A stretch of 35,151 nt of DNA from Desulfocapsaceae bacterium (GTDB lineage: Bacteria > Desulfobacterota > Desulfobulbia > Desulfobulbales > Desulfocapsaceae), in NCBI GenBank assembly GCA_030065655.1, contig JASJDT010000007.1:1-35151 (forward strand), given 5' to 3'. Position 1 is the first letter of the stretch, and each line of letters opens with the position of its first letter. Under the pieces are notes generated by a model. That model did not search any database, had not been told where the DNA came from, and worked only from the letters and a program-made list of their open reading frames with translations. Positions 8,046 to 15,826 of the stretch are shown here, piece after piece. The position numbers and the translations under genes are program-made.

Positions 8046-9047
8046 TCAGGATGGTACGGTACAGACTTCAGCAAGGCATTCGGCGGTCTTGCTGCCATCG
8101 CCCTTACCAACCACAAGATGTACGCTGGTGCCGGTACATCCAGATGACAGCAGATTTATACCGCCTTTTTGCAAGGCAACAAAAACTCGCTCGGCAATGC
8201 CGTAGCGATCCTGAAAATGTGGTCCGTGGAAAGAGACCAAGTCAACCTCCTCTTCATTAAAACTACCTAGGCACCTAGAATCACATGCTAAAATGGCGTG
8301 GATTGTCCGTAAAGTGCTCTTTCGCCAACGGTCTTCGATGAGTAATTCGCCATGAAAGACGCTGTTCTCTTGAGTTTGCCCAAGAAGGAGCCGGAATTTC
8401 TCTTCCTGTGAGCCAAGTTTTCGATATTCTTCATTTCCGTATAGCTCTGCGGGCATCTGCCAGCTGATCCGGGTAAGTTTTTGTTGTACATCCATGCCAT
8501 ATATTCGTATTTTCGGCTCCCAGTACACTGCAATGGTCTCCACCGGCTGATCACCTAAGAGCACCACCGGTCGAAGGGGGGTATGATTATCGGGAAGCTC
8601 ACAGCAGGTGAGAATTGCCTCCACAGCCTGATCTAGAAGGAGATATTCGCAATGGATGACAAGTGCGGAGATAGAGGTGCTCACACCATGAAAGGGAATT
8701 TCAGCCTCAATGAGAGCTTGGATAACCCGGGTATAGAGCCCTAAGGCAAATCTGTGAGGAAAAAGGGTTATGGTTCCCATGGAAGGTATGACCCGCCTTT
8801 CTCCTGTTTGCAGCTCCTCCTTTGCCTCCACAGCAAGCCTGGGAAAATCCTCTGCGGCAATACAGAGGGAGGTATAAATTGTGCCGGCTGATTGTACCTG
8901 ATGAAGATGCGGTATGGTTATTTTGGCTTCGGTAATCCGGCGCAGCAGCGTAATGAGTTTTTCAGAGGACTTTGCCGACTCCTGAAAATCAATGTGAACC
9001 AGCTCACCACTCAGCTTGATACCTCCTAATTTGAGCGTATCAACCAT
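8046..9047 (-). CDS. Stand-alone ACT-repeat protein, aspartokinase-regulatory-domain type
   Basis: This 333-residue protein looks like consecutive ACT domains. The region GLYTRVIQALIEAEIPFHGVST followed by VIHCEYLLLDQAVEAI, and the C-terminal GIAERVFVALQKGGINLLSSG, match the ACT pattern of aspartokinase regulatory halves. No kinase or other catalytic domain is present. ACT domains bind amino acids and similar small ligands, so this could be a ligand-sensing adaptor. It sits between a single-domain response regulator and two histidine kinases, which hints at a link to that phosphorelay. I use the ATG at 9047, preceded by AGGGAC, and not the one at 9059. Function is unproven. Confidence 0.75.
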   Translation of the reverse strand: MVDTLKLGGIKLSGELVHIDFQESAKSSEKLITLLRRITEAKITIPHLHQVQSAGTIYTSLCIAAEDFPRLAVEAKEELQTGERRVIPSMGTITLFPHRFALGLYTRVIQALIEAEIPFHGVSTSISALVIHCEYLLLDQAVEAILTCCELPDNHTPLRPVVLLGDQPVETIAVYWEPKIRIYGMDVQQKLTRISWQMPAELYGNEEYRKLGSQEEKFRLLLGQTQENSVFHGELLIEDRWRKSTLRTIHAILACDSRCLGSFNEEEVDLVSFHGPHFQDRYGIAERVFVALQKGGINLLSSGCTGTSVHLVVGKGDGSKTAECLAEVCTVPS

Positions 9048-9132
9048 GCCGTCCCTCATGAGTGATGAAAAGCTTGGAGATGATCACCGGATTTTTCATC
9101 AGAAGATCATCCCCATGCCATGAAAAAATGGC

Positions 9133-9516
9133 CTATAGATTATCCTTGACTATCTCCATGAGCTTGTCAAGATCAATGGGCTTGGGAACATAATCGTCAG
9201 CCAGAGTGGTTTTACCACCCATATGCGTATAATTGGTGGAACTGACCGCGTCGGAAACAGCAGTCAGCAAAACCACCACGATGTCTTTGTAATCATCGGA
9301 GTTTTTCAATTCCTCACAGAGAACATAGCCGTCTTTTCGCGGCATCATGACATCAAGTATTATCAGGGCCGGTTTTTCTTCTTTGATCTTCTCAAATGCT
9401 TCAACTCCATCGTAAGCCTTGGCAACCTGAAAATTCTCGCTCTCCAACTTCATGGAGATCATTTCCACCAGATCAGTATCATCATCTACAACCAAAATGA
9501 GTTTCTTGTCGCTCAT
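9133..9516 (-). CDS. Single-domain response regulator (CheY-like receiver)
   Basis: This 127-residue protein is a receiver domain only: acidic residues D11-D13, phospho-acceptor D55 in LIILDVMMP, the T/A switch position in LLTAVSD, and the lysine in YVPKP. With no output domain it would act by protein contact or as a phosphate shuttle in a relay. A strong AAGGAGG sequence precedes the ATG. It is the first signalling gene downstream of metF (gap of about 77 bp) and is followed by the ACT-repeat protein and two kinases on the same strand. Confidence 0.92.
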   Translation of the reverse strand: MSDKKLILVVDDDTDLVEMISMKLESENFQVAKAYDGVEAFEKIKEEKPALIILDVMMPRKDGYVLCEELKNSDDYKDIVVVLLTAVSDAVSSTNYTHMGGKTTLADDYVPKPIDLDKLMEIVKDNL

Positions 9517-9594
9517 CAGTTTCTTCCTCCTTAGACCATCACGATTGTCGCTAGTTAGAGCTGCAGTTCCCTAAACACCAAGACTTCAAGGTAT

Positions 9595-10521
9595 CTATAC
9601 CTGTGGTCTGGGATAGAGACCGGCCCTTTTAACTATCTCTTCCACCTTTTCTTCCCACTCAATTGCCATAATATGAAATCCTGCAACTCCTTCAACATTT
9701 TTCAGTCTTTCAATGGCTTCAACGCAGATTTTAATGCCTTCTTCCGGCTGCTCTTCCTTGGGGGTTGCAGCCATACGGTCAACAATTTCCTGGGGTACTT
9801 CCATGCCAGGTACCCGATTTTGCATAAATTTGGCAGCTCCGACCGACTTAATTGGAGTAATACCGGCGAGGATATAACATTTTTCATGCAATCTCCTGGC
9901 CCGTACACCCTCCATCCATTTTTCAAATTTGTCAACATTGAATATACACTGTGTCTGGATAAAGTCAGCACCTGCGTTTATTTTTTTGGCCAGACGCATG
10001 ACCCGCAGCTCAAAAGGATCGGCAAAAGGGTTGGCTGCGGCACCAATAAACATCTTTGGTGGATCTCCCTTCAAATCAGCTCCCCCCTGAAACTTTCCTT
10101 CATCACGCATCTGCTTGACCATCTGGATCAGCTGAACAGAGTCGATGTCATGGACGTTGGCAGCCATGGGATGATCACCGAATTTAGTGTGATCACCGGA
10201 GAGGCAGAGCATGGTATCGATTCCTAGAGAATATGCACCGATTATGTCTGCCTGCATGGCGAGACGATTGCGATCACGAGTAACCATCTGCAACAGGGGA
10301 TGCAGTCCCTGCTGTTTGGTGATAACCGAGGCGGCGAAACTGGACATTCTGACCATGGCGGTCTGATTGTCGGTGATATTGACAGCATCGACGACACCTT
10401 CCAGATATTTGCTCTTTTTCACCACTTCTTCCGGGAGGGCGCCGCGGGGCGGACCACATTCCGAGGTTACTGCAAGATGACCAGCATTTAAGACTTTTTC
10501 TAAATTGCTCTCTGTTTTCAT
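9595..10521 (-). CDS. metF: MetF, 5,10-methylenetetrahydrofolate reductase
   Basis: MetF is the FAD-containing enzyme that interconverts methylene-H4folate and methyl-H4folate in the methyl branch of the Wood-Ljungdahl pathway. The 308-residue protein has the expected residues: E21 in TSECGPP (catalytic Glu), D110 in LSGDHTK, and Q191 in the TQCIFN motif, all matching the E. coli enzyme. The ATG overlaps the metV stop (ATGA) and has AGAGGA upstream. A longer frame to 10659 would only extend into metV. It works with MetV and, through HdrA/HdrCB/MvhD encoded in the same operon, probably couples to NAD(P)H and ferredoxin or another low-potential carrier. Confidence 0.93.
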   Translation of the reverse strand: MKTESNLEKVLNAGHLAVTSECGPPRGALPEEVVKKSKYLEGVVDAVNITDNQTAMVRMSSFAASVITKQQGLHPLLQMVTRDRNRLAMQADIIGAYSLGIDTMLCLSGDHTKFGDHPMAANVHDIDSVQLIQMVKQMRDEGKFQGGADLKGDPPKMFIGAAANPFADPFELRVMRLAKKINAGADFIQTQCIFNVDKFEKWMEGVRARRLHEKCYILAGITPIKSVGAAKFMQNRVPGMEVPQEIVDRMAATPKEEQPEEGIKICVEAIERLKNVEGVAGFHIMAIEWEEKVEEIVKRAGLYPRPQV

Positions 10522-11186
10522 TCTGCCAAATCCTCTCTGATTATCTTTCGTGGACCACTCCCGCCACCGGAACGCCAATCCTTTGCCGGGGTAATCTCGA
10601 CAAAACTCTCTTCTTTTCCAAGAGCCTTGAGCCGATCCCAGATCAGCTGCCAGGCACAATCAACATCCTCACTGATCTCGCAATGCCCACCCGCTGAACC
10701 ACCGCATGGGCCATTCATCAGCTGTTTAGCACACCTGGCAATGGGGCAGATGCCGCCGGTTTCACCTAAGAGGCAATTGCCACAGCCCTGGCACCTTTCG
10801 GCCCAGACGCCCTGGCGCTCGGATGCCCCCATGAACTTGGTGTTTACTGCCGGGAAAATCGGTTTATCTTTGTAGCGCATGGCCAGCTGCTGGACACCAC
10901 AACCACAGGCCATGGACACTACCGCATCCACACCGGCAATCATGGAAACGATCTCCTCAACATACTCAGGGTCACATTGTCTCTCCAGGGTGTGCTGGCG
11001 AATGTCGATGGAAATGCCGCTTTTCAACAGAGCCATCTGCAGCCCGGAAGCGAGCAGTCCTACCTCTTTGCGTCCGCCGGCGGCGCAAACCGTTACACAT
11101 TCATTACAGCCTAGCAGAAGAATGCGTTTGTAGGGCTTGACGTATTCTATCAGTTCTTCTAAAGGTTTTCGTTCAGCAGTGATCAT
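10518..11186 (-). CDS. metV: MetV, iron-sulfur/zinc partner of methylenetetrahydrofolate reductase
   Basis: This 222-residue cysteine-rich protein matches the MTHFR C-terminal-domain family (MetV), the partner that delivers electrons to MetF in acetogens and many sulfate reducers. Cysteines occur as C27/C30/C34, C94/C96, a cluster at C132, C135, C138, C147 and C152, and C161 in GPCGG. AAGGAGA before the ATG supports the start. It sits between mvhD and metF with a 4-bp overlap to metF, the arrangement expected of a MetFV pair. Confidence 0.9.
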   Translation of the reverse strand: MITAERKPLEELIEYVKPYKRILLLGCNECVTVCAAGGRKEVGLLASGLQMALLKSGISIDIRQHTLERQCDPEYVEEIVSMIAGVDAVVSMACGCGVQQLAMRYKDKPIFPAVNTKFMGASERQGVWAERCQGCGNCLLGETGGICPIARCAKQLMNGPCGGSAGGHCEISEDVDCAWQLIWDRLKALGKEESFVEITPAKDWRSGGGSGPRKIIREDLAE

Positions 11187-11215
11187 CGTGGTTCAATCTC
11201 CTTCTGTTTTAGCCA

Positions 11216-11659
11216 TCAACAGGCCACTTGACCGGTTTGACCGGCGGTGGCGGATTTTATCGGGCTCGGTCCGAGCTCGCGTATTTTCTCAGTGATTGTC
11301 GTAGCGACCTCGGCAAAACGGTATCCCATGCCGGCGGACAGATACACCATTTCCAGCCGCTCCGGTTCAATGCCGATTTCTTCCATATATTTCCGGACAT
11401 ATTCTACTCTTCTCGCAGCTTTAGTGTTGCCACTTTTAAAATGGCAGTCGCCCTCAAGACAGCCTGCAACATAGACTCCATCCGCCCCTTTTTCAAAGGC
11501 CTTGACAATATGCAGGGCGTCAACTTTGCCGGAGCAGGGCACCCGGACGATTTTGACATTGGCGGGATAGGGCAGACGCTGGCTGCCAGCCATGTCAGCT
11601 GCTGTATATGCACAGTAGTGGCAGCAAAAGGCCACAATTACCGGTTCAAAATTCTTCAT
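11216..11659 (-). CDS. mvhD: MvhD, [2Fe-2S] electron-transfer subunit (methyl-viologen hydrogenase delta family)
   Basis: MvhD proteins carry a [2Fe-2S] cluster and pass electrons to HdrA. The 147-residue protein has the family cysteines C12, C13, C16 (FCCHYC), C42 (VPCSGKVD), C67 and C72 (GCLEGDCHF). Its ATG overlaps the hdrA stop codon by one base (TAATG), so translation is coupled. No hydrogenase genes are present nearby, so here it most likely links HdrA to the MetFV unit, as in the Moorella MetVF-HdrABC-MvhD complex. Confidence 0.93.
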   Translation of the reverse strand: MKNFEPVIVAFCCHYCAYTAADMAGSQRLPYPANVKIVRVPCSGKVDALHIVKAFEKGADGVYVAGCLEGDCHFKSGNTKAARRVEYVRKYMEEIGIEPERLEMVYLSAGMGYRFAEVATTITEKIRELGPSPIKSATAGQTGQVAC

Positions 11660-14600
11660 TACGCCTCAGCCTCCAAGCCATCAAAAAGTTTCTCTAATTT
11701 CGCTAAAATCCGGTCGTCCTCGAACTGCATGAGTTGAATGGCCTTGGCCGGGCATTCAGATGCGCAGAGACCACAGCCATGGCATTGGGCCGGATCGATT
11801 TCCGAATAGCCTTCTGCATTGATGAAGGGCACGTCAAACGGGCAGGCTCGAACGCATATGAGACAGGACGCACATTTATCACTGTCCACCCTGGCCGATG
11901 CTGCACCAAGATTGATGGAATCCTGAACAAGCATGGTCTGCGCGCGTGATGCCGCAGCTCTAGCCTGAACCAAACTTTCCCGGATGGACTTGGGCGAATG
12001 AGCCGTTCCGGCAACATAAAAACCGGGCATGGCCAGATCGACAGGCCGCAGTTTGACATGATCTTCGAGAAAATAACCATCATGAGTGCGCTGCAGCTTG
12101 AAGGTCATGGCAAGTTCCTCGGTGGAGTCCTTGTCGGCTATCAGTCCGGTACTGAGACAAAGATGATCTGCTTTTACTTTAAGCTCCATGCCCAGGATCG
12201 GATCATTGAAGGAAATTTCCAGCTTTTCTCCGGCCGCTTGCACCTGAGGAGGTTCCTCCATCTCGTAGCGGACAAAAATAACTCCTTTTGCCCGGGCCTT
12301 CTGATAATATTCCTCCTGGAAACCGTAGGTCCGCATGTCCCGGTAGAGCACAAAAATCCGGGTATCAGGATTAATCTCAGCCAGACGCAGCGCATTTTTC
12401 ACTGCATTCTGACAGCAGATGCGGGAACAATTAGGATTATCCGCGTTGCGAGAGCCAACACACTGGATCATCACTACATTTTCCCAGCGTTTTATCGCGT
12501 CAGGCTGTTCTTCGAGCATGGTCTGCAACTCGATCTGGGTTGAGACGTTGTCATGGCTGTCAAGAAGGTACTCTTCCGGCCGGTTGGGCTGGGCCCCCGT
12601 GGCCATGATAGTTACCCCATGATTGATCTGCCGGTAAAACATCTGCTTGCCCACCTGCATTCCAGTTGAGAACATTCCCGGCATACCATTATGATCGACG
12701 ATAATTGCTCCAGTGATCACCTCTATGAGCTTATGGGCCATCACCTGATCGATGAGTTCGGTGACGAATTGTTGAATATCATCGCCTTCCAGAGTTTTCC
12801 TGAGCTGTTTGGCTACGCCGCCCAGGTTGTTCGACTTTTCAGCGAGATACACCTTAAATCCCTGCTCGGCAAGCTCAAGCGCAGAAGTCATGCCGGTAAC
12901 CCCGCCGCCAACCACCAGAACATCTTTGTTCATGGGTAGGCTGTGCTCGGAAAGCGGTTTGGAAGCAATGGCCCCAGCCACCGCCATCTGAATTAGTTCC
13001 TGGGATTTTGCTGTTGCCTTAACCGGCTTGGCACCATGGACCCAGGTTGACTGATCGCGGATATTGGCCATCTCCAGCAGATATTTATTGAGTCCCGCCC
13101 GCCTGATCAGTTCCTGGAATTTAGCCTCGTGAGTCCTGGGCGAACAACCGCCGATAACCACCCTGTTAATTCCTTCGTCGATAATGGTCTGTTGTATCTG
13201 CTCCATGGATTCCCGGCTGCAGCCATGCCCCTTGGCCTGAGCTACAGCAACGCCCGGGAGTTTGGCTGCGTAGTCGACGAGTTTATCAACATCGGCAACC
13301 GCACCGATATTCTCTCCGCAATCACAGATGAACACACCGACCTTGGCATCTTCACCACTGACATCTCGTTCGGGGATAAGGGCAACCATATCCTTTTCTT
13401 CCTTGGGTGTGGTGGCAATGTCCTTGGCTGCCATGCAGGCAGCAGCACTGGCCTGGACCATGGTCTCGGGGATGTCCTTGGGTTCCTGCAATGTGCCACA
13501 GGTGTAGATGCCCGGCTTGGATGTGACCACCGGATTGAATCCGGTAGTGCGTGGAAAATTCTCATCATTGAGCTCAAGGCCCATGGTTTCCATGAGCGCT
13601 TTGGTATCATCACCCACCTTGAATCCGGTGGCCAGAACGACCATATCAAAATTTTCAGTGATCTTATTTGCATCTCCTTCCAGAGTATAGGAGAGCTCAA
13701 GATCATCTTTTCCTTCTGGTTGGAGAATAGAGTGGGGGCGGCTATGAATGAAGCGGATGCCAAAGTCATTTTTGGCTCTTTGGTAGTAAAGCTCGTAGTC
13801 TTTGCCAAAGGTTCGCATATCCATATAGAAAATCGTGGTTTCAATGTCCTCCTGAAAACGCTCCTTCGTCACCATGGCCTCTTTGAGGGCAAACATGCAG
13901 CAAGCGCTGGAACAATGTGACCCAGCTCCTTTCTGGATGCCTCTCGAGCCGATGCACTGGATCCAGGCTATTTTCTTCGGCTGTTTGTTGTTGGACGGTC
14001 TGAGCAGCTTCCCCTGGGTCGGTCCTGAGGCAGAGAGAATTCGCTCATATTCCAGACTGGTGACCACATCGGCCTTGGTGGCATAGTCAAGATAATCGAG
14101 ATGACTCGGATCAAACAGTTCGGCTCCGGTGGCCAGAACCACTGATCCACATTTAACCTCTCTGTTTCTACCGATGTCATCCGGCTCAATGGCTCCAGCC
14201 GGGCAGATCTTCACCAGTGCCTCAACATCCTCACATTTTTCCAGGTCGATGGAGTATGCCTGGGGTGTGGCCTGCGGGTAGCGCATGCAGGTCGGAGCCC
14301 GGTGGTCAAGTCCGGGGGTAAAACGTACACAATCGGGAAAAGCCTGGTAGCAGTCGCCGCAGGCGGTGCATTTTTCCAGGTTGATATAGCGCGGCGCAGT
14401 CTTCAGGGTTGCTGTGAAATTCCCCTTTTCTCCGCTGACCGCTGTCACCGTGGTTAAGGCGGCAAGCTCGATATGCTTCTGGCGGCCACTTTCAGATAGG
14501 TTCGGCGAGATTGTGCACAGATCGCAGTTATTGGTGGGAAATGTTCGGTCGAGCTGAGTCATCAAGCCACCGATGTTATGGTCTTTGTCCACCAGAATAA

Positions 14601-14706
14601 CATTTTTTTCAGCCTCGGCCAGGTCGAGGGCAGTACGAATACCACCAAGCCCACCCCCTATTACAAGCACCTTATCACTGCTTGGAAGCGTCTTTGATTT
14701 CTGCAT
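11659..14706 (-). CDS. hdrA: HdrA, double-headed flavin-bifurcating heterodisulfide reductase subunit A
   Basis: HdrA is the FAD subunit where electron bifurcation takes place. This 1015-residue protein is about 1.5 times the usual length. Residues 1-440 form one thioredoxin-reductase-like FAD unit (GGGLGG at 17-22) with an inserted ferredoxin. Residues 450-1015 form a complete second HdrA: an N-terminal cluster domain (C461, C463, C496, C521), a second FAD site (GGGVTG at 600-605), and a C-terminal two-cluster ferredoxin (C945/948/951/955 and C975/978/981/985). In the first half the inserted ferredoxin is damaged: C113-C116-C119 lacks its fourth Cys (F123) and the second motif keeps only C158 and C168. 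mvhD follows with overlap; a MetF paralogue precedes it. Confidence 0.93.
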   Translation of the reverse strand: MQKSKTLPSSDKVLVIGGGLGGIRTALDLAEAEKNVILVDKDHNIGGLMTQLDRTFPTNNCDLCTISPNLSESGRQKHIELAALTTVTAVSGEKGNFTATLKTAPRYINLEKCTACGDCYQAFPDCVRFTPGLDHRAPTCMRYPQATPQAYSIDLEKCEDVEALVKICPAGAIEPDDIGRNREVKCGSVVLATGAELFDPSHLDYLDYATKADVVTSLEYERILSASGPTQGKLLRPSNNKQPKKIAWIQCIGSRGIQKGAGSHCSSACCMFALKEAMVTKERFQEDIETTIFYMDMRTFGKDYELYYQRAKNDFGIRFIHSRPHSILQPEGKDDLELSYTLEGDANKITENFDMVVLATGFKVGDDTKALMETMGLELNDENFPRTTGFNPVVTSKPGIYTCGTLQEPKDIPETMVQASAAACMAAKDIATTPKEEKDMVALIPERDVSGEDAKVGVFICDCGENIGAVADVDKLVDYAAKLPGVAVAQAKGHGCSRESMEQIQQTIIDEGINRVVIGGCSPRTHEAKFQELIRRAGLNKYLLEMANIRDQSTWVHGAKPVKATAKSQELIQMAVAGAIASKPLSEHSLPMNKDVLVVGGGVTGMTSALELAEQGFKVYLAEKSNNLGGVAKQLRKTLEGDDIQQFVTELIDQVMAHKLIEVITGAIIVDHNGMPGMFSTGMQVGKQMFYRQINHGVTIMATGAQPNRPEEYLLDSHDNVSTQIELQTMLEEQPDAIKRWENVVMIQCVGSRNADNPNCSRICCQNAVKNALRLAEINPDTRIFVLYRDMRTYGFQEEYYQKARAKGVIFVRYEMEEPPQVQAAGEKLEISFNDPILGMELKVKADHLCLSTGLIADKDSTEELAMTFKLQRTHDGYFLEDHVKLRPVDLAMPGFYVAGTAHSPKSIRESLVQARAAASRAQTMLVQDSINLGAASARVDSDKCASCLICVRACPFDVPFINAEGYSEIDPAQCHGCGLCASECPAKAIQLMQFEDDRILAKLEKLFDGLEAEA

Positions 14707-14877
14707 TTCTACCTTCTTCTTTTACGTATTGCTGTGAATTTGGCATAATTCGTCATTAAAGAACGAGTTGCGCACCTCACCTTTGCTTTTTGCTGAGATG
14801 GACTAAGTACGTTCAGTTCTCATCAGCCTGCACACCTCAACGGCCATGCACTTGCCCTGGGCTGCGTGAAAGACTTC

Positions 14878-15750
14878 CTAAACTCCGGCGACATCAAAAA
14901 TTTCCGGAAGCTTATGCTCCCAGCCCAGGGTCTGCACCTTCACGCCCTGAGCTTTACCTTTGAGAGCGGCAATGGTCTCGCCGGCAATCTTGGTACCCTC
15001 AAGCTCCCGGTCAGGTGATTTACGTATCCGCCGGATGAGGTCATCACTGATATTGGCACCGGGCTCACTGTTGGCAATGTACTGGGCTATGGCCAGTGAT
15101 TTAAGCAGAAAAACCGTGGGAATAATGGGTACTCCCAGACCCTTGGCCTTGTCCAGAAAGCCGTCGAAGGCTGCAACATCAAAAACTGGCGGGGTAATGA
15201 TAAAGGAAGCACCCGCTTCAACCTTCTTGCGGGCAAACTCCAATTCTTTTGCCAGCATCTTTTCATCATCCCAGGGAGCAAGGGTACATCCTGCCGTAAA
15301 GGAAGGGATGCCGTCCAGTTCAAACCCTTCCATATCCTTGCCGGAGGAGAGCGAACGCAGTGCACTGAGCAATTCAAACTCATCAATATCATCGACCGTT
15401 TTGGCCTCGCGGTGATCACTTTGACTCATATCTTCGCTGTGGGTGACCACGATATTGCTGATTCCCAGTACATGGGCAGCCATGGCATCACCTTGCAGGG
15501 CAAGACGGTTTTTATCACGGCAGTACATATGCATAATGGTCTCGATGCCTTCTTGACGCATCAGCACTCCGCCTGCCAGTGCACTCATCCTGACAATGCC
15601 GTTGTCCATATCCGGCACGACGATGGCATCAACCCTGCCTTTGATGCGGCGGGCGTCATTGACCAACCTGGCAATATTCACACCTTTCGGGGTGTGCATT
15701 TCCGCCAGTACGGCGAATTCCTTTGTTGATAATTTCTTTTGAAAGCTCAT
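14878..15750 (-). CDS. MetF-like protein, divergent methylenetetrahydrofolate reductase paralogue
   Basis: This 290-residue TIM-barrel protein is related to MetF and to the metF product in the same operon. It keeps the catalytic-type Glu (E17 in LAEMHTPKG) and the CRDKNRLALQGD region. The folate-binding TQ of true MetF (xxTQxxFD) is replaced by TPPVFD (186-191), and LSGDHTK becomes THSEDMS. It may reduce a different substrate, act as a non-catalytic or adaptor subunit, or be a sequence-divergent MetF. GGAGG ten bases before the ATG supports the start. It lies between hdrCB and hdrA, with a 171-bp gap before hdrA. Confidence 0.85.
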   Translation of the reverse strand: MSFQKKLSTKEFAVLAEMHTPKGVNIARLVNDARRIKGRVDAIVVPDMDNGIVRMSALAGGVLMRQEGIETIMHMYCRDKNRLALQGDAMAAHVLGISNIVVTHSEDMSQSDHREAKTVDDIDEFELLSALRSLSSGKDMEGFELDGIPSFTAGCTLAPWDDEKMLAKELEFARKKVEAGASFIITPPVFDVAAFDGFLDKAKGLGVPIIPTVFLLKSLAIAQYIANSEPGANISDDLIRRIRKSPDRELEGTKIAGETIAALKGKAQGVKVQTLGWEHKLPEIFDVAGV

Positions 15751-15826
15751 GGTTTATTTTTCCTCCAAGTCAGAGATATCGGTTTGCAATTCGCAGTATT
15801 CAATAGTTCGCATTCTGTTCAACGGA

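Noticed and set aside
14707-14877. A missing small gene between the MetF-like gene and hdrA
   Set aside because: No start with a ribosome-binding site; the only coding-like stretch is the short in-frame tail after the TAG, reported separately as a low-interest finding.
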